Positions 44,903 through 52,153 are shown, numbered from the stretch's first letter. The stretch is DNA of 64,000 nt from Acidobacteriota bacterium (GCA_003224085.1 QHYK01000076.1:36749-100748), one strand, 5' to 3'. Numbers and translations: made by a program. The notes: a model not told the origin generated them from the sequence alone.

Positions 44903-44927
44903 AGGATTCCTTATTCTTTGGGGAAAC

Positions 44928-45710
44928 TCATCGCGCCACCGTGCTAAGAAACGGGTAATGACTCGCCGCGGCCATGAAGAAGAGCATCGGAAACGAGAGC
45001 CAAAAGGAGGTGCGGGCGGTCAGGTAATTCCACCGCATCAAGCGCTCTGTTTCCGGAGGCATGGGCGTGCCCTGCTCGGCGCTCGCGCGGCTCCAGGCAA
45101 TCAACCGTTTTTGCGCTCGCCACACCACACCCCAGGTGTTCAGCAGCATGAGCAGGCCCAGTCCGCCCCCGATGCTGATGGCGAGGTGCGGATTGGACGC
45201 TGTTGGTCCGCCGTTTACCGCGAGAATCAGCCAGGATGCCGCAATCGCTACGATGGCCACGCCAATCGAACGAACCCAAGCACTATCCAGAATTCCCTTG
45301 GCGGGCAGTTGCAGCGCGTAAATAAACGCATAGGCAACAATCCACACCAGGAACCACCAGCCAAACCATTTGCCGACGAGCGCGGGATTTCCCGCAAGCT
45401 TTGCATCCGACCCGAGATGAATTGCGTAATAGCGCATTCCGACAAAAACGGTGACCAGTGCCGACCAGCGGAACCATGCCATCGCCCCAGGCATCAGCTC
45501 GGGATACATCTTGATGCGCAGCTTGGGATCGCATTGCTTCATCGCCGGCGTGAGCACCAGGTTGAAAAAGTAGAGCAGCCCAATCCAGATGATGCCGAAG
45601 ATAATGTGCAGCCAACGCAGCGCGATCATTTCATTCGTTTGCGGTCCCGCCGGAAACGAAAAATGCGGCTGCCATTCGGGAAACCGAAATGCCAACATGA
45701 GTACGACCAT
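44928..45710 (-). CDS. Urate oxidase N-terminal (PuuD/DUF989-type) membrane protein
   Basis: This 260-residue protein has about seven TM helices: WLHIIFGIIWIGLLYFFNLV near the start, WFRWSALVTVFVGMRYYAI, GWWFLVWIVAYAFIYALQL, VAIVAIAASWLILAVNGG, HLAISIGGGLGLLMLLNTWG and SFWLSFPMLFFMAAASHY. The family's His/Trp-rich first helix resembles the membrane part of bacterial PuuD urate hydroxylases, but there is no C-terminal cytochrome c domain, so the reaction is not assured. ATG 45710 follows GAGG; an upstream in-frame ATG (45755) is less likely. rtcB follows 25 nt downstream. Confidence 0.75.
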   Translation of the reverse strand: MVVLMLAFRFPEWQPHFSFPAGPQTNEMIALRWLHIIFGIIWIGLLYFFNLVLTPAMKQCDPKLRIKMYPELMPGAMAWFRWSALVTVFVGMRYYAIHLGSDAKLAGNPALVGKWFGWWFLVWIVAYAFIYALQLPAKGILDSAWVRSIGVAIVAIAASWLILAVNGGPTASNPHLAISIGGGLGLLMLLNTWGVVWRAQKRLIAWSRASAEQGTPMPPETERLMRWNYLTARTSFWLSFPMLFFMAAASHYPFLSTVAR

Positions 45711-46109
45711 AGAAAGCCTCCTAGCCCATTCCAAACGCCAAAGCGCCCTATGCAATCTCTACGCCGCGCGGCCAGGAAAGATAACGAACCAGCAAAAGTT
45801 CCTGGGAAGCAACAATGGTACGGGGCACCTCAAAATTGCCAGGGAGAATGACTTCTAGAAACACGGTAGCGGATTTCCCGCCGAAAGACCAACGCGACGA
45901 AGCGGGATTTGAAGGGCCACTGAACCGAACGAGCTCTTTTGCAAGTCTCTTTGTGGCTTCCTGTCACAGGCCTGGTGACCGCCATCACAAAATTCAAGTG
46001 CGACGAGTCACTCCCTTCCCGAACCGATCAAGGCGATACCCAACCTGGAAGTCGGGAGTCGACTCCCATGTGGTCGCATTTCCTGGTTTCTCGGGGGCGC
46101 CGCTTACCG

Positions 46110-46560
46110 AGGCACATGAATTGTTCGGTTTTCGCTTACTACTATTTTGACGCTGGCCGTGTCCAGGTTGCGCATGGTCGCGCACCCGCCGCAGCCACCG
46201 GGATCAAGCGCGCCTGTCCTGACAAGGTCGTGATTTCTTATCAAGGCGACGGCGACTTGGCCGCCATTGGCACCGCGGAAATCGTGCATGCCGCCAATCG
46301 CGGCGAAAAAATCTCCGTCTTCTTTGTGAACAACGCCATTTATGGAATGACCGGCGGCCAGATGGCGCCAACGACCCTGGTTGGCCAGAAGACCACAACA
46401 TCTCAGTGCGCGCTTGCTACTCTCGAAGCGCCCATTGAGCGCGTGGCCCTATCCGACAACAAAAACATCATGAACGCCCGCCGCGCCATTTGCAAAGCAC
46501 TATTATAGAAATTCAGCGCGACGGTATCGGCTTTTCCTTTGTCGAAATCCTGTCGCCGTG
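46110..46560 (+). pseudogene. 2-oxoacid:ferredoxin oxidoreductase beta subunit (KorB/VorB-like), decayed
   Basis: The conserved ThDP part is readable: [20 protein letters not shown], then [40 protein letters not shown] and GQKTTTS. About 20 codons that normally follow are lost ([18 protein letters not shown] directly follows), and near 46500 the frame shifts so that the last part ([18 protein letters not shown]) is read in the frame of the next gene. The N-terminal part, including the CxxC of the Fe-S cluster, is missing or scrambled (a possible trace, CHRPGDRHH, lies at about 45965). The enzyme cannot be functional. No alpha subunit gene is present. Confidence 0.75.
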
Positions 46561-47365
46561 TCCCACCATCTGGGGAATGGACGCGGACCCGGTGCCTGCT
46601 TGCAAGAGGGTTGCAGAACAGATGATTCCGGTTTTCCCGCTGCAGGTTTTTCGCGACCGCAAGCCTGAGTCAGACACGGAAACAACTCCGCCGCCGCGGC
46701 CGATGGAGGAAATCCTCGGCCTTCCAACAGAAAAGTCCGCATTAACGACCGAGCCCCCCGCCCGCAGCCGTGAATTTCAGCGATTGACGGTGAGGATTGC
46801 TGGTTTTGGCGGCCAGGGAGTCCTTCTCTTAGGGCAATTGCTGGCTGAAGCGGGCCTGCGCGAAGGCCTGCAAGTAAGCTGGCGGCCTTCCTATGGGCCG
46901 GAGATGCGTTCCGGTAGTGCTCACTGTCACGTGTGTTTCTCCAAGGAACGCATCGGGTCGCCTTTGATTTCGCATCCTGACGTGTTGATTGCCATGAACG
47001 AAATTTCCCCTCGCAAGTTTGCAGGCTCTGTGGCGCGTGGTGGACTGATTCTCTATAACGGAAGCAATGTCCCCGCGGATCTCGGCTCTCTGCATTCCCA
47101 AATCATTTGTGTGCCCGCATGTGCCGTGGCAGACAGGCTGGGATCGGCCAAAGTGGCAAACATGGTTTTGCTCGGGGCGCTTCTGGAGAAAGTCGGTTTC
47201 CTGGTGCCTGCGAAGGCGCTGGCCATCATTCAAACCAAGACGGGCAAAGCCGCATTGCTGGAGGCCAACCGCAAGGAGGAGGGGCGCAAATTTATCGAAG
47301 CGAATTCCGCTTCAACCGTACTTCAGGGAGCGCAAAGAGAGGCTGCTGGTTTGACGCTGCATTGA
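46490..47365 (+). CDS. 2-oxoacid:acceptor oxidoreductase gamma subunit domain (KorC-like), joined to the beta tail
   Basis: The frame from 46490 (292 residues) starts within the beta-subunit relic. It carries [20 protein letters not shown] and a linker, then a complete gamma domain from [20 protein letters not shown] to KFIEANSAS. Landmarks of the gamma family are [20 protein letters not shown] and PDVLIAMNE. Gamma subunits complete the CoA-dependent decarboxylase complexes that reduce ferredoxin. The natural gene was probably a beta-gamma fusion, now split by the frameshift. Since beta is broken and alpha absent, this reading frame, though open, is likely a relic as well. Confidence 0.6.
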   Translation: MQSTIIEIQRDGIGFSFVEILSPCPTIWGMDADPVPACKRVAEQMIPVFPLQVFRDRKPESDTETTPPPRPMEEILGLPTEKSALTTEPPARSREFQRLTVRIAGFGGQGVLLLGQLLAEAGLREGLQVSWRPSYGPEMRSGSAHCHVCFSKERIGSPLISHPDVLIAMNEISPRKFAGSVARGGLILYNGSNVPADLGSLHSQIICVPACAVADRLGSAKVANMVLLGALLEKVGFLVPAKALAIIQTKTGKAALLEANRKEEGRKFIEANSASTVLQGAQREAAGLTLH

Positions 47366-47386
47366 GCCGGTTTTCGGTTTCAGGTT

Positions 47387-47473
47387 TGGTGCCCGAGAGA
47401 GGACTCGAACCTCCACGACCTTGCGATCACTAGCTCCTGAAGCTAGCGCGTCTGCCAGTTCCGCCACTCGGGC
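47387..47473 (-). tRNA. tRNA-Leu (anticodon CAG), CCA encoded
   Basis: On the minus strand the acceptor stem GCCCGAG pairs with CTCGGGC. The anticodon stem CTAGC/GCTAG holds the loop TTCAGGA (anticodon CAG). A class II variable arm is present, the T arm reads TTCGAGT, and CCA is encoded at 47389-47387. A second copy of its 5' half, up to the anticodon loop, lies at 50880-50920. Confidence 0.95.
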
Positions 47474-47475
47474 AC
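47435..47475. repeat. attL-type direct repeat (41 bp) within tRNA-Leu
   Basis: Identical base for base to 50880-50920. It covers the 5' half of tRNA-Leu from one base before the gene to the anticodon loop. Tyrosine recombinases often cut in the tRNA anticodon loop, which is where the identity ends. Confidence 0.8.
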
Positions 47476-47497
47476 TTTGTTTTCAGCAACTTATGGG

Positions 47498-48163
47498 TTA
47501 CTTGTTTCGACCTGCGTTGGCTGCGGCCAATTTGCGGCTAATTTCCAATTTTCTAGCCGCGTCCGCCAGATCGTTTTCTTCGGTGATGTTGTACCGACTG
47601 AAGATCGAATCAGTTTCATGCCCCGAAATCCTCCAGGCCACATCACGCGACACGCCAGCTCGAATCAGGTTTCGAACTGCCGTACGGCGGAAATCGTGCA
47701 GCAGCAAATCTATGTTAGCAGATTCGCACATTTTCCTCCATGTGCCTCGAAAGTCTTTCACACGACGACCATCCTTCCATGTGAAAACGGAATCGCTGGG
47801 TTTCCTTCCTTTCAAGCACTCGGCTAGAAGTGGATAAACGTCGTCCGTCATCACAACTGTTCTTCCTTGACCGGATTTGGTTTCGCCGGGACGGAGTTGA
47901 ATCGTCCGAGCGCTCAAGTCCACCTGCGACACGCGAAGACCAAGTAACTCGGATTTGCGGAAGCCAAAGTTGTAGGCCACGGCCAGTAACGCTTTAAGCG
48001 AGGGATGCTTGCAAGCTGCTTTCTGCAGCGCTTCATATTGTTCATGGGTCAAAAAGCCGGTGCGTGGATTCGGCTCCGCCAGCTTATCGGGAAAGCGGGG
48101 CATGCGTGCCGTTCCGCAGTGGGACTTGAACAGTGTGGGTTGGCTCCGTCGCGTTCGTTGCAT
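47498..48163 (-). CDS. Tyrosine recombinase/integrase, catalytic domain only (truncated)
   Basis: The frame of 221 residues contains the tyrosine-recombinase catalytic set: Arg in NFGFRKSELLGLRV, His-x-x-Arg in LLHDFRRTAVRNLI, His in WRISGHETDS and the nucleophile Tyr in FSRYNITEEN. The usual N-terminal core-binding domain (about 150-200 residues, SAM-like) is missing; homology starts at MPRFPDKLAEPNPRTGFL, so the true start may be the internal ATG at 48103. It lies 25 nt from tRNA-Leu, the expected position for the integrase of this element. Without DNA-binding arms it should be inactive alone. Upstream it overlaps the 77-residue membrane gene. Confidence 0.85.
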   Translation of the reverse strand: MQRTRRSQPTLFKSHCGTARMPRFPDKLAEPNPRTGFLTHEQYEALQKAACKHPSLKALLAVAYNFGFRKSELLGLRVSQVDLSARTIQLRPGETKSGQGRTVVMTDDVYPLLAECLKGRKPSDSVFTWKDGRRVKDFRGTWRKMCESANIDLLLHDFRRTAVRNLIRAGVSRDVAWRISGHETDSIFSRYNITEENDLADAARKLEISRKLAAANAGRNK

Positions 48164-48317
48164 ACCGATGAAAATCGATGCCTGCTTGAACGGCTACCAC
48201 AGCTTTCTCCTTCGCGGCGACCCTATCGTCTATGTCCAGCTTCACGAAGATGCCGATGCTCGTCACAAGCAGACCAAGCAAGGCAAAGATTACTGCTTCC
48301 CGCGCCAGTTTCCGCAT
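48084..48317 (-). CDS. Small single-TM protein of the integrated element
   Basis: ATG 48317 (MRKLAREAVIFALLGLLVTS) starts a 77-residue protein with one TM helix (about residues 8-27) and a charged tail (KLDIDDRVAAKEKAVVAVQA). A GGGG ribosome site precedes it. It lies 13 nt after the 59-residue membrane gene. Its last 80 nt overlap the 5' part of the integrase frame. No family is recognised. Confidence 0.5.
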   Translation of the reverse strand: MRKLAREAVIFALLGLLVTSIGIFVKLDIDDRVAAKEKAVVAVQAGIDFHRYATNATEPTHTVQVPLRNGTHAPLSR

Positions 48318-48330
48318 AGTTCCCCTTCGT

Positions 48331-48510
48331 TCATCCTGCCAACAGACGCCAATCCGCGTACAACATTTCCTTCTCGCGTTTCCCGACCGTAACGACGACA
48401 AAAAAGCGTAAGTCCTCGGGAATTGCATGCTTGAATGCCTGCCACAACATGCGGCCCGCCAAGCCGAGGGACGCAAAGAGCACCACTACGGACCAGTTCG
48501 CGGCGGTCAT
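48331..48510 (-). CDS. Small single-TM protein of the integrated element
   Basis: ATG 48510 (MTAANWSVVVLFASLGLAGR) starts a 59-residue protein with one TM helix (residues 6-22) and a charged C-terminal half (EDLRFFVVVTVGKREKEMLY). The ATG overlaps the stop of the preceding frame as ATGA, a typical sign of coupled translation. Function is unknown. Confidence 0.5.
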   Translation of the reverse strand: MTAANWSVVVLFASLGLAGRMLWQAFKHAIPEDLRFFVVVTVGKREKEMLYADWRLLAG

Positions 48511-48797
48511 TTCACACCTGTACCGTTGCTCTCGTCCGTTAAGCCTGAGGCAATCTTTTCGACCTGCGCCGTTGCATTGCTGTACTTCGCTACGCACGCG
48601 CTGCAAAAACAGTCAGAGCCGTTGAGCGAAACCAGCTTGGCGAGAAAGAGGGTGACTATCGGATGGGTATTGACATACTCAGTGCCCTTGCCCCGCTTCC
48701 GGGCTTCGGACCAAAGAACTTCGGTTACTTCGCCGAGGGATCGAGCAACGCCCGAGAGATCCCGATCTTCGGTTCGGAAGGTGTCGTGTCTGAAGTT
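48507..48797 (-). pseudogene. Coding-like frame without a start codon (element gene, probably decayed)
   Basis: The minus strand is open for 96 codons (from just after TAG 48800-48798 to TGA 48509-48507) and reads TEDRDLSGVARSLGEVTEVL, then KRGKGTEYVNTHPIVTLFLA. Its stop overlaps the next gene's ATG. No ATG, GTG or TTG opens it, but a GTG ten codons before the TAG stays in phase, so a nonsense mutation is the simplest explanation. The family is not recognised with certainty. Confidence 0.4.
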
Positions 48798-48923
48798 CTA
48801 AACGGCAAGCGCCCTTTGAACTCTCGTCACATCCTGAGGCTGGCATTCACCGTCGCGGCTGTACGGTACTTCGCGCACAAGGCGCTACTTGTTCCTGGGC
48901 ATTTCAGGCACGCACGGTTTTGA
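48663..48923 (+). pseudogene. Possible HigA-like antitoxin (HTH) fragment
   Basis: The plus frame contains SSNAREIPIFGSEGVVSEVL and NGKRPLNSRHILRLA. This resembles the recognition helix region of HigA-type antitoxins (pattern GS-x-G-V-V-SEVLNGKR), but it then continues with unrelated residues. It overlaps the minus-strand frame at 48507-48797, so at most one of them is a working gene in the overlap. No toxin (HigB-like) is nearby. This is a weak call. Confidence 0.3.
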
Positions 48924-48976
48924 TGAGATCAGCAGGCTTGACGTGGAGCGGCAAAATGCCACCAAGTCGAGTACCT

Positions 48977-49561
48977 CTAGCGTACGCTGCAACCGGCTTG
49001 GGCGGACTTGTTCTCAACAGACGTGAGGTGCTTCCGAATCTCAACGCATATGGGTTCAAGCGCCACAGTCTTGTCATATGCCGTATACGAATCACCTTTG
49101 ATTAAAGGCAGTTGCTTGTCAAAGGCTGTTCTAGCCTTACCGAAGAATCGGCATTTATCATTTTGCGACAGGTCTCCGAGAATTTCGTACGCGCCTCCAA
49201 TCCCAAAGAGAGTCGTGTCTTCGTCTTCCGGTTTCTTTGCGGCATACAGGTTGAGTGCCTGCTCAAGGTGTGATGCTGCGTTGCCAAGTGATTCGTCACG
49301 GGTAGATTGCTTGTGGTATGCCTTGCTTATAAACACCATAGCAATTTGCAGATGGAGGAAGTCATTTTGCGAGGTGTCGTTTTGGTGCTGGTTCATCCAA
49401 TTTTCCACGACTCGGACCGCAGCATTATAGTGCCCGGATTCTTGTAGTTGAACCATGCGGGTTACAGCTTCCCCTCGGCCGCGAGGAGGTTTTTGACATG
49501 CACAAAGAGTGGAACAGATTGTGAATAAGGTCAGGCAGGTGGCTCTAGTAGCGTGGTTCAT
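48977..49561 (-). CDS. TPR-like lipoprotein of the integrated element
   Basis: ATG 49561 (MNHATRATCLTLFTICSTLC) starts a 194-residue protein with a short signal ending in a possible lipobox (STLCAC, Cys as lipid anchor). The mature part is helical and hydrophilic, with TPR-like pairs (YNAAVRVVENWMNQHQND, then AASHLEQALNLYAAKKPEDE). An upstream in-frame start (49642) would put a basic stretch before the signal and is less likely. No enzymatic residues are seen. It is the only larger protein of the element besides the integrase, and it is unlike typical phage proteins. Confidence 0.6.
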   Translation of the reverse strand: MNHATRATCLTLFTICSTLCACQKPPRGRGEAVTRMVQLQESGHYNAAVRVVENWMNQHQNDTSQNDFLHLQIAMVFISKAYHKQSTRDESLGNAASHLEQALNLYAAKKPEDEDTTLFGIGGAYEILGDLSQNDKCRFFGKARTAFDKQLPLIKGDSYTAYDKTVALEPICVEIRKHLTSVENKSAQAGCSVR

Positions 49562-49699
49562 GACAGTAGGTGGTTCATCTAGAAATAGCACGGAAAACGA
49601 CTTCCAGGTGGTTTGCGTGCGTCTTCGGAGTCTGGCAACCATTAGTCACAGCTTAACACGCGGCCTTGGACGTGAGACGATACCGGGCCGGGAGGATAC

Positions 49700-49924
49700 A
49701 TGGACATCTTAGCAGCCTTGAAGCGGGAAGAAACGAAGTTACAAAAGCAGGCGGACACAGTGCGTGCAGCGATAAAGATTCTAGCCGGTAGAGTAGCCGG
49801 CAGCGGTAAACGGATTGGCAGGAAGAAACGCGTGATGTCTGCAGCTACGAAAGCGAAGATTTCAAAGGCGACGAAAGCGCGGTGGGCAAAGCTTAGAGCA
49901 GCGAAGGCGAAGGGGAAACACTAG
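49700..49924 (+). CDS. Small lysine-rich, helix-forming protein
   Basis: This 74-residue protein starts at ATG 49700 after a GGGAGG site (MDILAALKREETKLQKQADT). The N-terminal half is a predicted coiled coil; the C-terminal half is Lys/Ala-rich like histone H1 tails (AATKAKISKATKARWAKLRA). Such proteins bind nucleic acids nonspecifically. It is the only plus-strand gene of the element with a convincing start. No name is recognised. Confidence 0.6.
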   Translation: MDILAALKREETKLQKQADTVRAAIKILAGRVAGSGKRIGRKKRVMSAATKAKISKATKARWAKLRAAKAKGKH

Positions 49925-49947
49925 ACAGGCGCGGCTGCCACACGGAG

Positions 49948-50223
49948 TTAACTCACCATATTGCTCCTCACCCCGCTGCAGCGTGTGCCTGATCGAGGGC
50001 AGAGCATCGAAAACGGCCAACATCTGAACGGAGGTACATACCAGACCAACACCATCGTGATTGCGAAGGGTATGCTTGCCAAAACGACAGCGCGATAGAT
50101 TGTTTCCGGTTTAGCTGGCACCAATGTGCGTAGGGGTACAAACCACTTGAAAACGAACCTAAAAATTGCGTCGGGAACGATTAGGTACAAGACAACCAGA
50201 AAAGAAAGTACGAGCGCGAGCAC
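49948..50223 (-). CDS. Small membrane protein of the integrated element
   Basis: This 91-residue protein has two TM helices (MLALVLSFLVVLYLIVPDAI and AVVLASIPFAITMVLVWYVP). The N-terminus looks like the start of a larger membrane protein family, and the Cys/Arg/Ser-rich tail (CPRSGTRCSGVRSN) looks out of frame, so it may be truncated. It starts 10 nt after the 64-residue gene on the same strand. Confidence 0.5.
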   Translation of the reverse strand: MLALVLSFLVVLYLIVPDAIFRFVFKWFVPLRTLVPAKPETIYRAVVLASIPFAITMVLVWYVPPFRCWPFSMLCPRSGTRCSGVRSNMVS

Positions 50224-50233
50224 ACTGAAAAGA

Positions 50234-50428
50234 CTACGCTGCGGCGGCAGTATTCGCCGCGCGCTTGATAATTATTTGCTCGCCGTTGGGCCCGGTCAGT
50301 GTATATGCCTGGTTCTGAGCTAGGGCAGCGACAATCTCGTCTTTCTTGGCATTGACTGTTTCCCGTAGCCAAGCAGGAACTGAGCCGTCCTGGATGAGTG
50401 CCGCCAATTCCTTTAGTGAGGTGACCAT
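50234..50428 (-). CDS. Small hypothetical protein of the integrated element
   Basis: This 64-residue soluble protein (MVTSLKELAALIQDGSVPAW) has two short helices followed by a beta pair (YTLTGPNGEQIIIKR) and an Ala tail. The ribosome site GAGGGTAG precedes the ATG. Family is unknown. It is part of a minus-strand chain of very small genes (50671 to 49948). Confidence 0.5.
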   Translation of the reverse strand: MVTSLKELAALIQDGSVPAWLRETVNAKKDEIVAALAQNQAYTLTGPNGEQIIIKRAANTAAAA

Positions 50429-50441
50429 TTCTACCCTCGCT

Positions 50442-50510
50442 TTATGGATCCTCCTTGAAGCCCTGGGCAGCTTCTTCTATTTCTTCGATGGTGAGCGGTC
50501 TGGCGGTCAT
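50442..50510 (-). CDS. Very small frame (22 residues) coupled to its neighbours
   Basis: ATG 50510 opens a 22-residue frame (MTARPLTIEEIEEAAQGFKE) ending at TAA 50444-50442. It overlaps the preceding stop as ATGA and contains an AAGGAGG ribosome site for the next gene near its end. It may be a real micro-protein or only a translational link. Confidence 0.3.
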   Translation of the reverse strand: MTARPLTIEEIEEAAQGFKEDP

Positions 50511-50671
50511 TGCGCACCGCCTTTGTCAGACGGCACAGGCTTACCGGGGAACACGTAGCCGCTGCGAATCCATTCCAATACGGTGTATCGCTGTCCGGGC
50601 TTTTTCTTCTTCGGTTTGGGTGTGGGTTTCGACTGCTTTGGGAAACAAAGTACACTGCTTGCAGCTTTCAT
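50507..50671 (-). CDS. Small basic protein (54 residues) of the integrated element
   Basis: ATG 50671 follows AGGAGGG and starts MKAASSVLCFPKQSKPTPKP, then a KKKK stretch and the motif YTVLEWIRSGYVFPGKPVP before TGA 50509-50507. The stop overlaps the start of the 22-residue frame. The C-terminal part has the look of a conserved segment. It is the first gene of the chain of tiny genes. Function is unknown. Confidence 0.45.
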   Translation of the reverse strand: MKAASSVLCFPKQSKPTPKPKKKKPGQRYTVLEWIRSGYVFPGKPVPSDKGGAQ

Positions 50672-50879
50672 GGGAGCTTACCCTCCTGTGTGGGTTAGGC
50701 TCCGTCGAGTGTTCTAAGCACTCGCCGGGGCCGTTCTGCTTTAGCTTATCTATAACCTCACGATGAGCAAGAATGAGCAGACTAGCGCACCGTTGAAAAC
50801 GTGGGAGCCTGCCTTCCTGATAAAGTGTGAATAATCTTGAGCATGGGTGAGCAGGTTTGAGGAGTGGGCGGGCGCAGAA

Positions 50880-50920
50880 TCCTGAAGCTAGCGCGTCTGC
50901 CAGTTCCGCCACTCGGGCAC
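50880..50920. repeat. attR-type direct repeat (41 bp), displaced tRNA-Leu 5' half
   Basis: A perfect copy of 47435-47475. No tRNA-Leu 3' half follows on the element side, so this is not a second tRNA gene. It marks the right end of the integrated element. Confidence 0.8.
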
Positions 50921-50938
50921 GAGTGAGAAAAGTTGGTC

Positions 50939-50968
50939 CTGACGGGAGCCAACTGCGCTAACGAGGCA
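50939..50968 (-). pseudogene. Possible 5' fragment of a tRNA-Met gene
   Basis: Read on the minus strand, these 30 bases resemble the start of elongator tRNA-Met: acceptor TGCCTCG, then TTAGCGCAGTTGGC and GTCAG of the anticodon stem. The 3' half is absent. It lies just upstream of the displaced tRNA-Leu half, so both may come from one tRNA transcription unit. Confidence 0.35.
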
Positions 50969-50974
50969 TTTTTG

Positions 50975-51003
50975 ATTCTGCCCGCGGGCTTCTTCTTTGT
51001 CAA
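50975..51003 (-). promoter_or_regulatory. Near-consensus promoter facing the displaced tRNA halves
   Basis: On the minus strand TTGACA (51003-50998), a 17-base spacer and CAGAAT (50980-50975) form a good sigma-70 promoter. It points into the tRNA-Met-like fragment and the displaced tRNA-Leu half, and so was probably the promoter of this tRNA locus before the element inserted. The rest of the gap 51004-51216 holds only an extended -10 (TGCTATACT, TATACT at 51132-51137) for the next plus-strand gene. Confidence 0.6.
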
Positions 51004-51216
51004 CGAGAGCAGGGTGTTAGCGAAAAGGGAGTCAAAAACGCGGAGAATCGAGGGACGAGAGCCGTTCTAGCGTCTTTCGCCGTGCAGCAATTTTCCTGAT
51101 AGATGACCCTAGAAATTTCGATTTGCAGTGCTATACTCCCCGGCTAGAAACAGCTTTACCCCTTGCTGGCCGCAGGGGCGGTCGGCAGGGTGGGCCGGTT
51201 CCATCGGGAGGTTGCC

Positions 51217-51504
51217 ATGGAAAACACGCTTACTCCCCCAATCTTTTATCTTCTGGTTGTCTGGGGCATCGTTACCGCCGTCTTCGTTATCCTGCTGATC
51301 TGGCGCGGCGTCTTATCCAGCCACGAAGACGATCAGATCTTCCTCGACGCGGCGGAAGAACATATGGCCAGGGAGCAGCGCGAGTTGGTTGCTAAGATCA
51401 CTACGCTGTCCCGTCCACTGCTCATTACCGGCGTCCTCTCGGGCATTCTTCTCTTGCTTGCCGGCGGGCTGTGGATTTATGAAGGCCTGAAGCGCAATTT
51501 CTGA
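51217..51504 (+). CDS. Small hypothetical membrane protein
   Basis: This 95-residue protein starts at ATG 51217 (MENTLTPPIFYLLVVWGIVT) after GGGAGG. Two TM helices (IFYLLVVWGIVTAVFVILLI and LLITGVLSGILLLLAGGLWI) flank an acidic cytoplasmic-type helix (EDDQIFLDAAEEHMAREQRE). An extended -10 TGCTATACT about 80 nt upstream may drive it. It faces the NTF2-like gene convergently. No family is recognised. Confidence 0.6.
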   Translation: MENTLTPPIFYLLVVWGIVTAVFVILLIWRGVLSSHEDDQIFLDAAEEHMAREQRELVAKITTLSRPLLITGVLSGILLLLAGGLWIYEGLKRNF

Positions 51505-51541
51505 AGCCTTTCGGTCCGCACGTGGCCCTTGTGGCGGCCGG

Positions 51542-52153
51542 CTAGAGCCCTTTTGGCTTTGTGGGTGTCCGCTGGGGTGTGGTCGAGTTTGCAGGAGTGG
51601 GCTGCAGACCCGGCGTGAGAGAAGTGTGGTTGTGCACAATGACCCACTGGTTGTTTCGTTTTTCGACCACTACGCTCATCTGACCCTGCGATTCCATCGG
51701 CTGCCCGTCTAACGTAGCCGAAAAGTCCCATTGATAGCATGCCCAGCCGGTGTTTCCATTTACCTTGATATACGTGTTCATGCGGTCCATGCGTACGCGC
51801 TGCACGCGCGCGCGTTGCTGCTGGTAAACCGCCAGGTAGTTCGCCCAGCCGATGACCGGCGGCGCCCACGAGCCGCTCACCATGGAGACATCGTCCGCGT
51901 ACGTGGAATGCAGTTTTTCCACGTCACCTATCTGCCAGGCCCCCAGCATCACCGAGAGCATGAAATCAATTTGCTGCTCATCACTCATGGTAGCGAGTGT
52001 TTTTGAAGTATCTGTGGATTGCGGTTGGTCTTTTTTCTTCTTCTTTTCTTTCTGCCCTGCGGCTGGACCAATGTTTGTCATAAGAAATACGGCCGCCAAT
52101 AAGACCCACTGTAATTTCAGACCGCGCTGATTTATCCCGAACTTTTTCTTCAT
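51542..52153 (-). CDS. Exported SnoaL/DUF4440-like (NTF2-fold) protein
   Basis: This 203-residue protein has a signal peptide (about residues 1-33, WVLLAAVFLMTNIGPAAG) and a Lys-rich linker. A cone-shaped NTF2-like domain follows (MLGAWQIGDVEKLHSTYADD, then VEKRNNQWVIVHNHTS). This fold serves as a small binding or catalytic domain; the family's role here is unknown. The C-terminus is Thr/Pro rich. It is a single gene. Confidence 0.75.
   Translation of the reverse strand: MKKKFGINQRGLKLQWVLLAAVFLMTNIGPAAGQKEKKKKKDQPQSTDTSKTLATMSDEQQIDFMLSVMLGAWQIGDVEKLHSTYADDVSMVSGSWAPPVIGWANYLAVYQQQRARVQRVRMDRMNTYIKVNGNTGWACYQWDFSATLDGQPMESQGQMSVVVEKRNNQWVIVHNHTSLTPGLQPTPANSTTPQRTPTKPKGL

Larger units (their letters stand above)
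47435..50920. mobile_element. Small integrated element (about 3.5 kb) in tRNA-Leu
   Basis: Two perfect 41-bp direct repeats of the tRNA-Leu 5' half bound this region, and a tyrosine integrase gene lies next to the tRNA, the layout of a site-specific integrated element. Other contents are a chain of small minus-strand genes with overlapping stops and starts, a TPR-like lipoprotein, a small basic protein and a possible antitoxin relic. No replication, capsid or conjugation gene is visible. By eye the DNA is more A/T-rich than its surroundings. The integrase lacks its N-terminal domain, so the element is probably fixed in place. Confidence 0.75.

Noticed and set aside
50541..50912. Open frame beginning MAELADALAS across the displaced tRNA half
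   Set aside because: Its first residues are the translation of tRNA-Leu sequence, a frequent false gene; the rest lacks any pattern.
50880..50920. Second tRNA-Leu gene
   Set aside because: Only the 5' half is present; no anticodon-stem 3' strand, variable arm or T arm follows.
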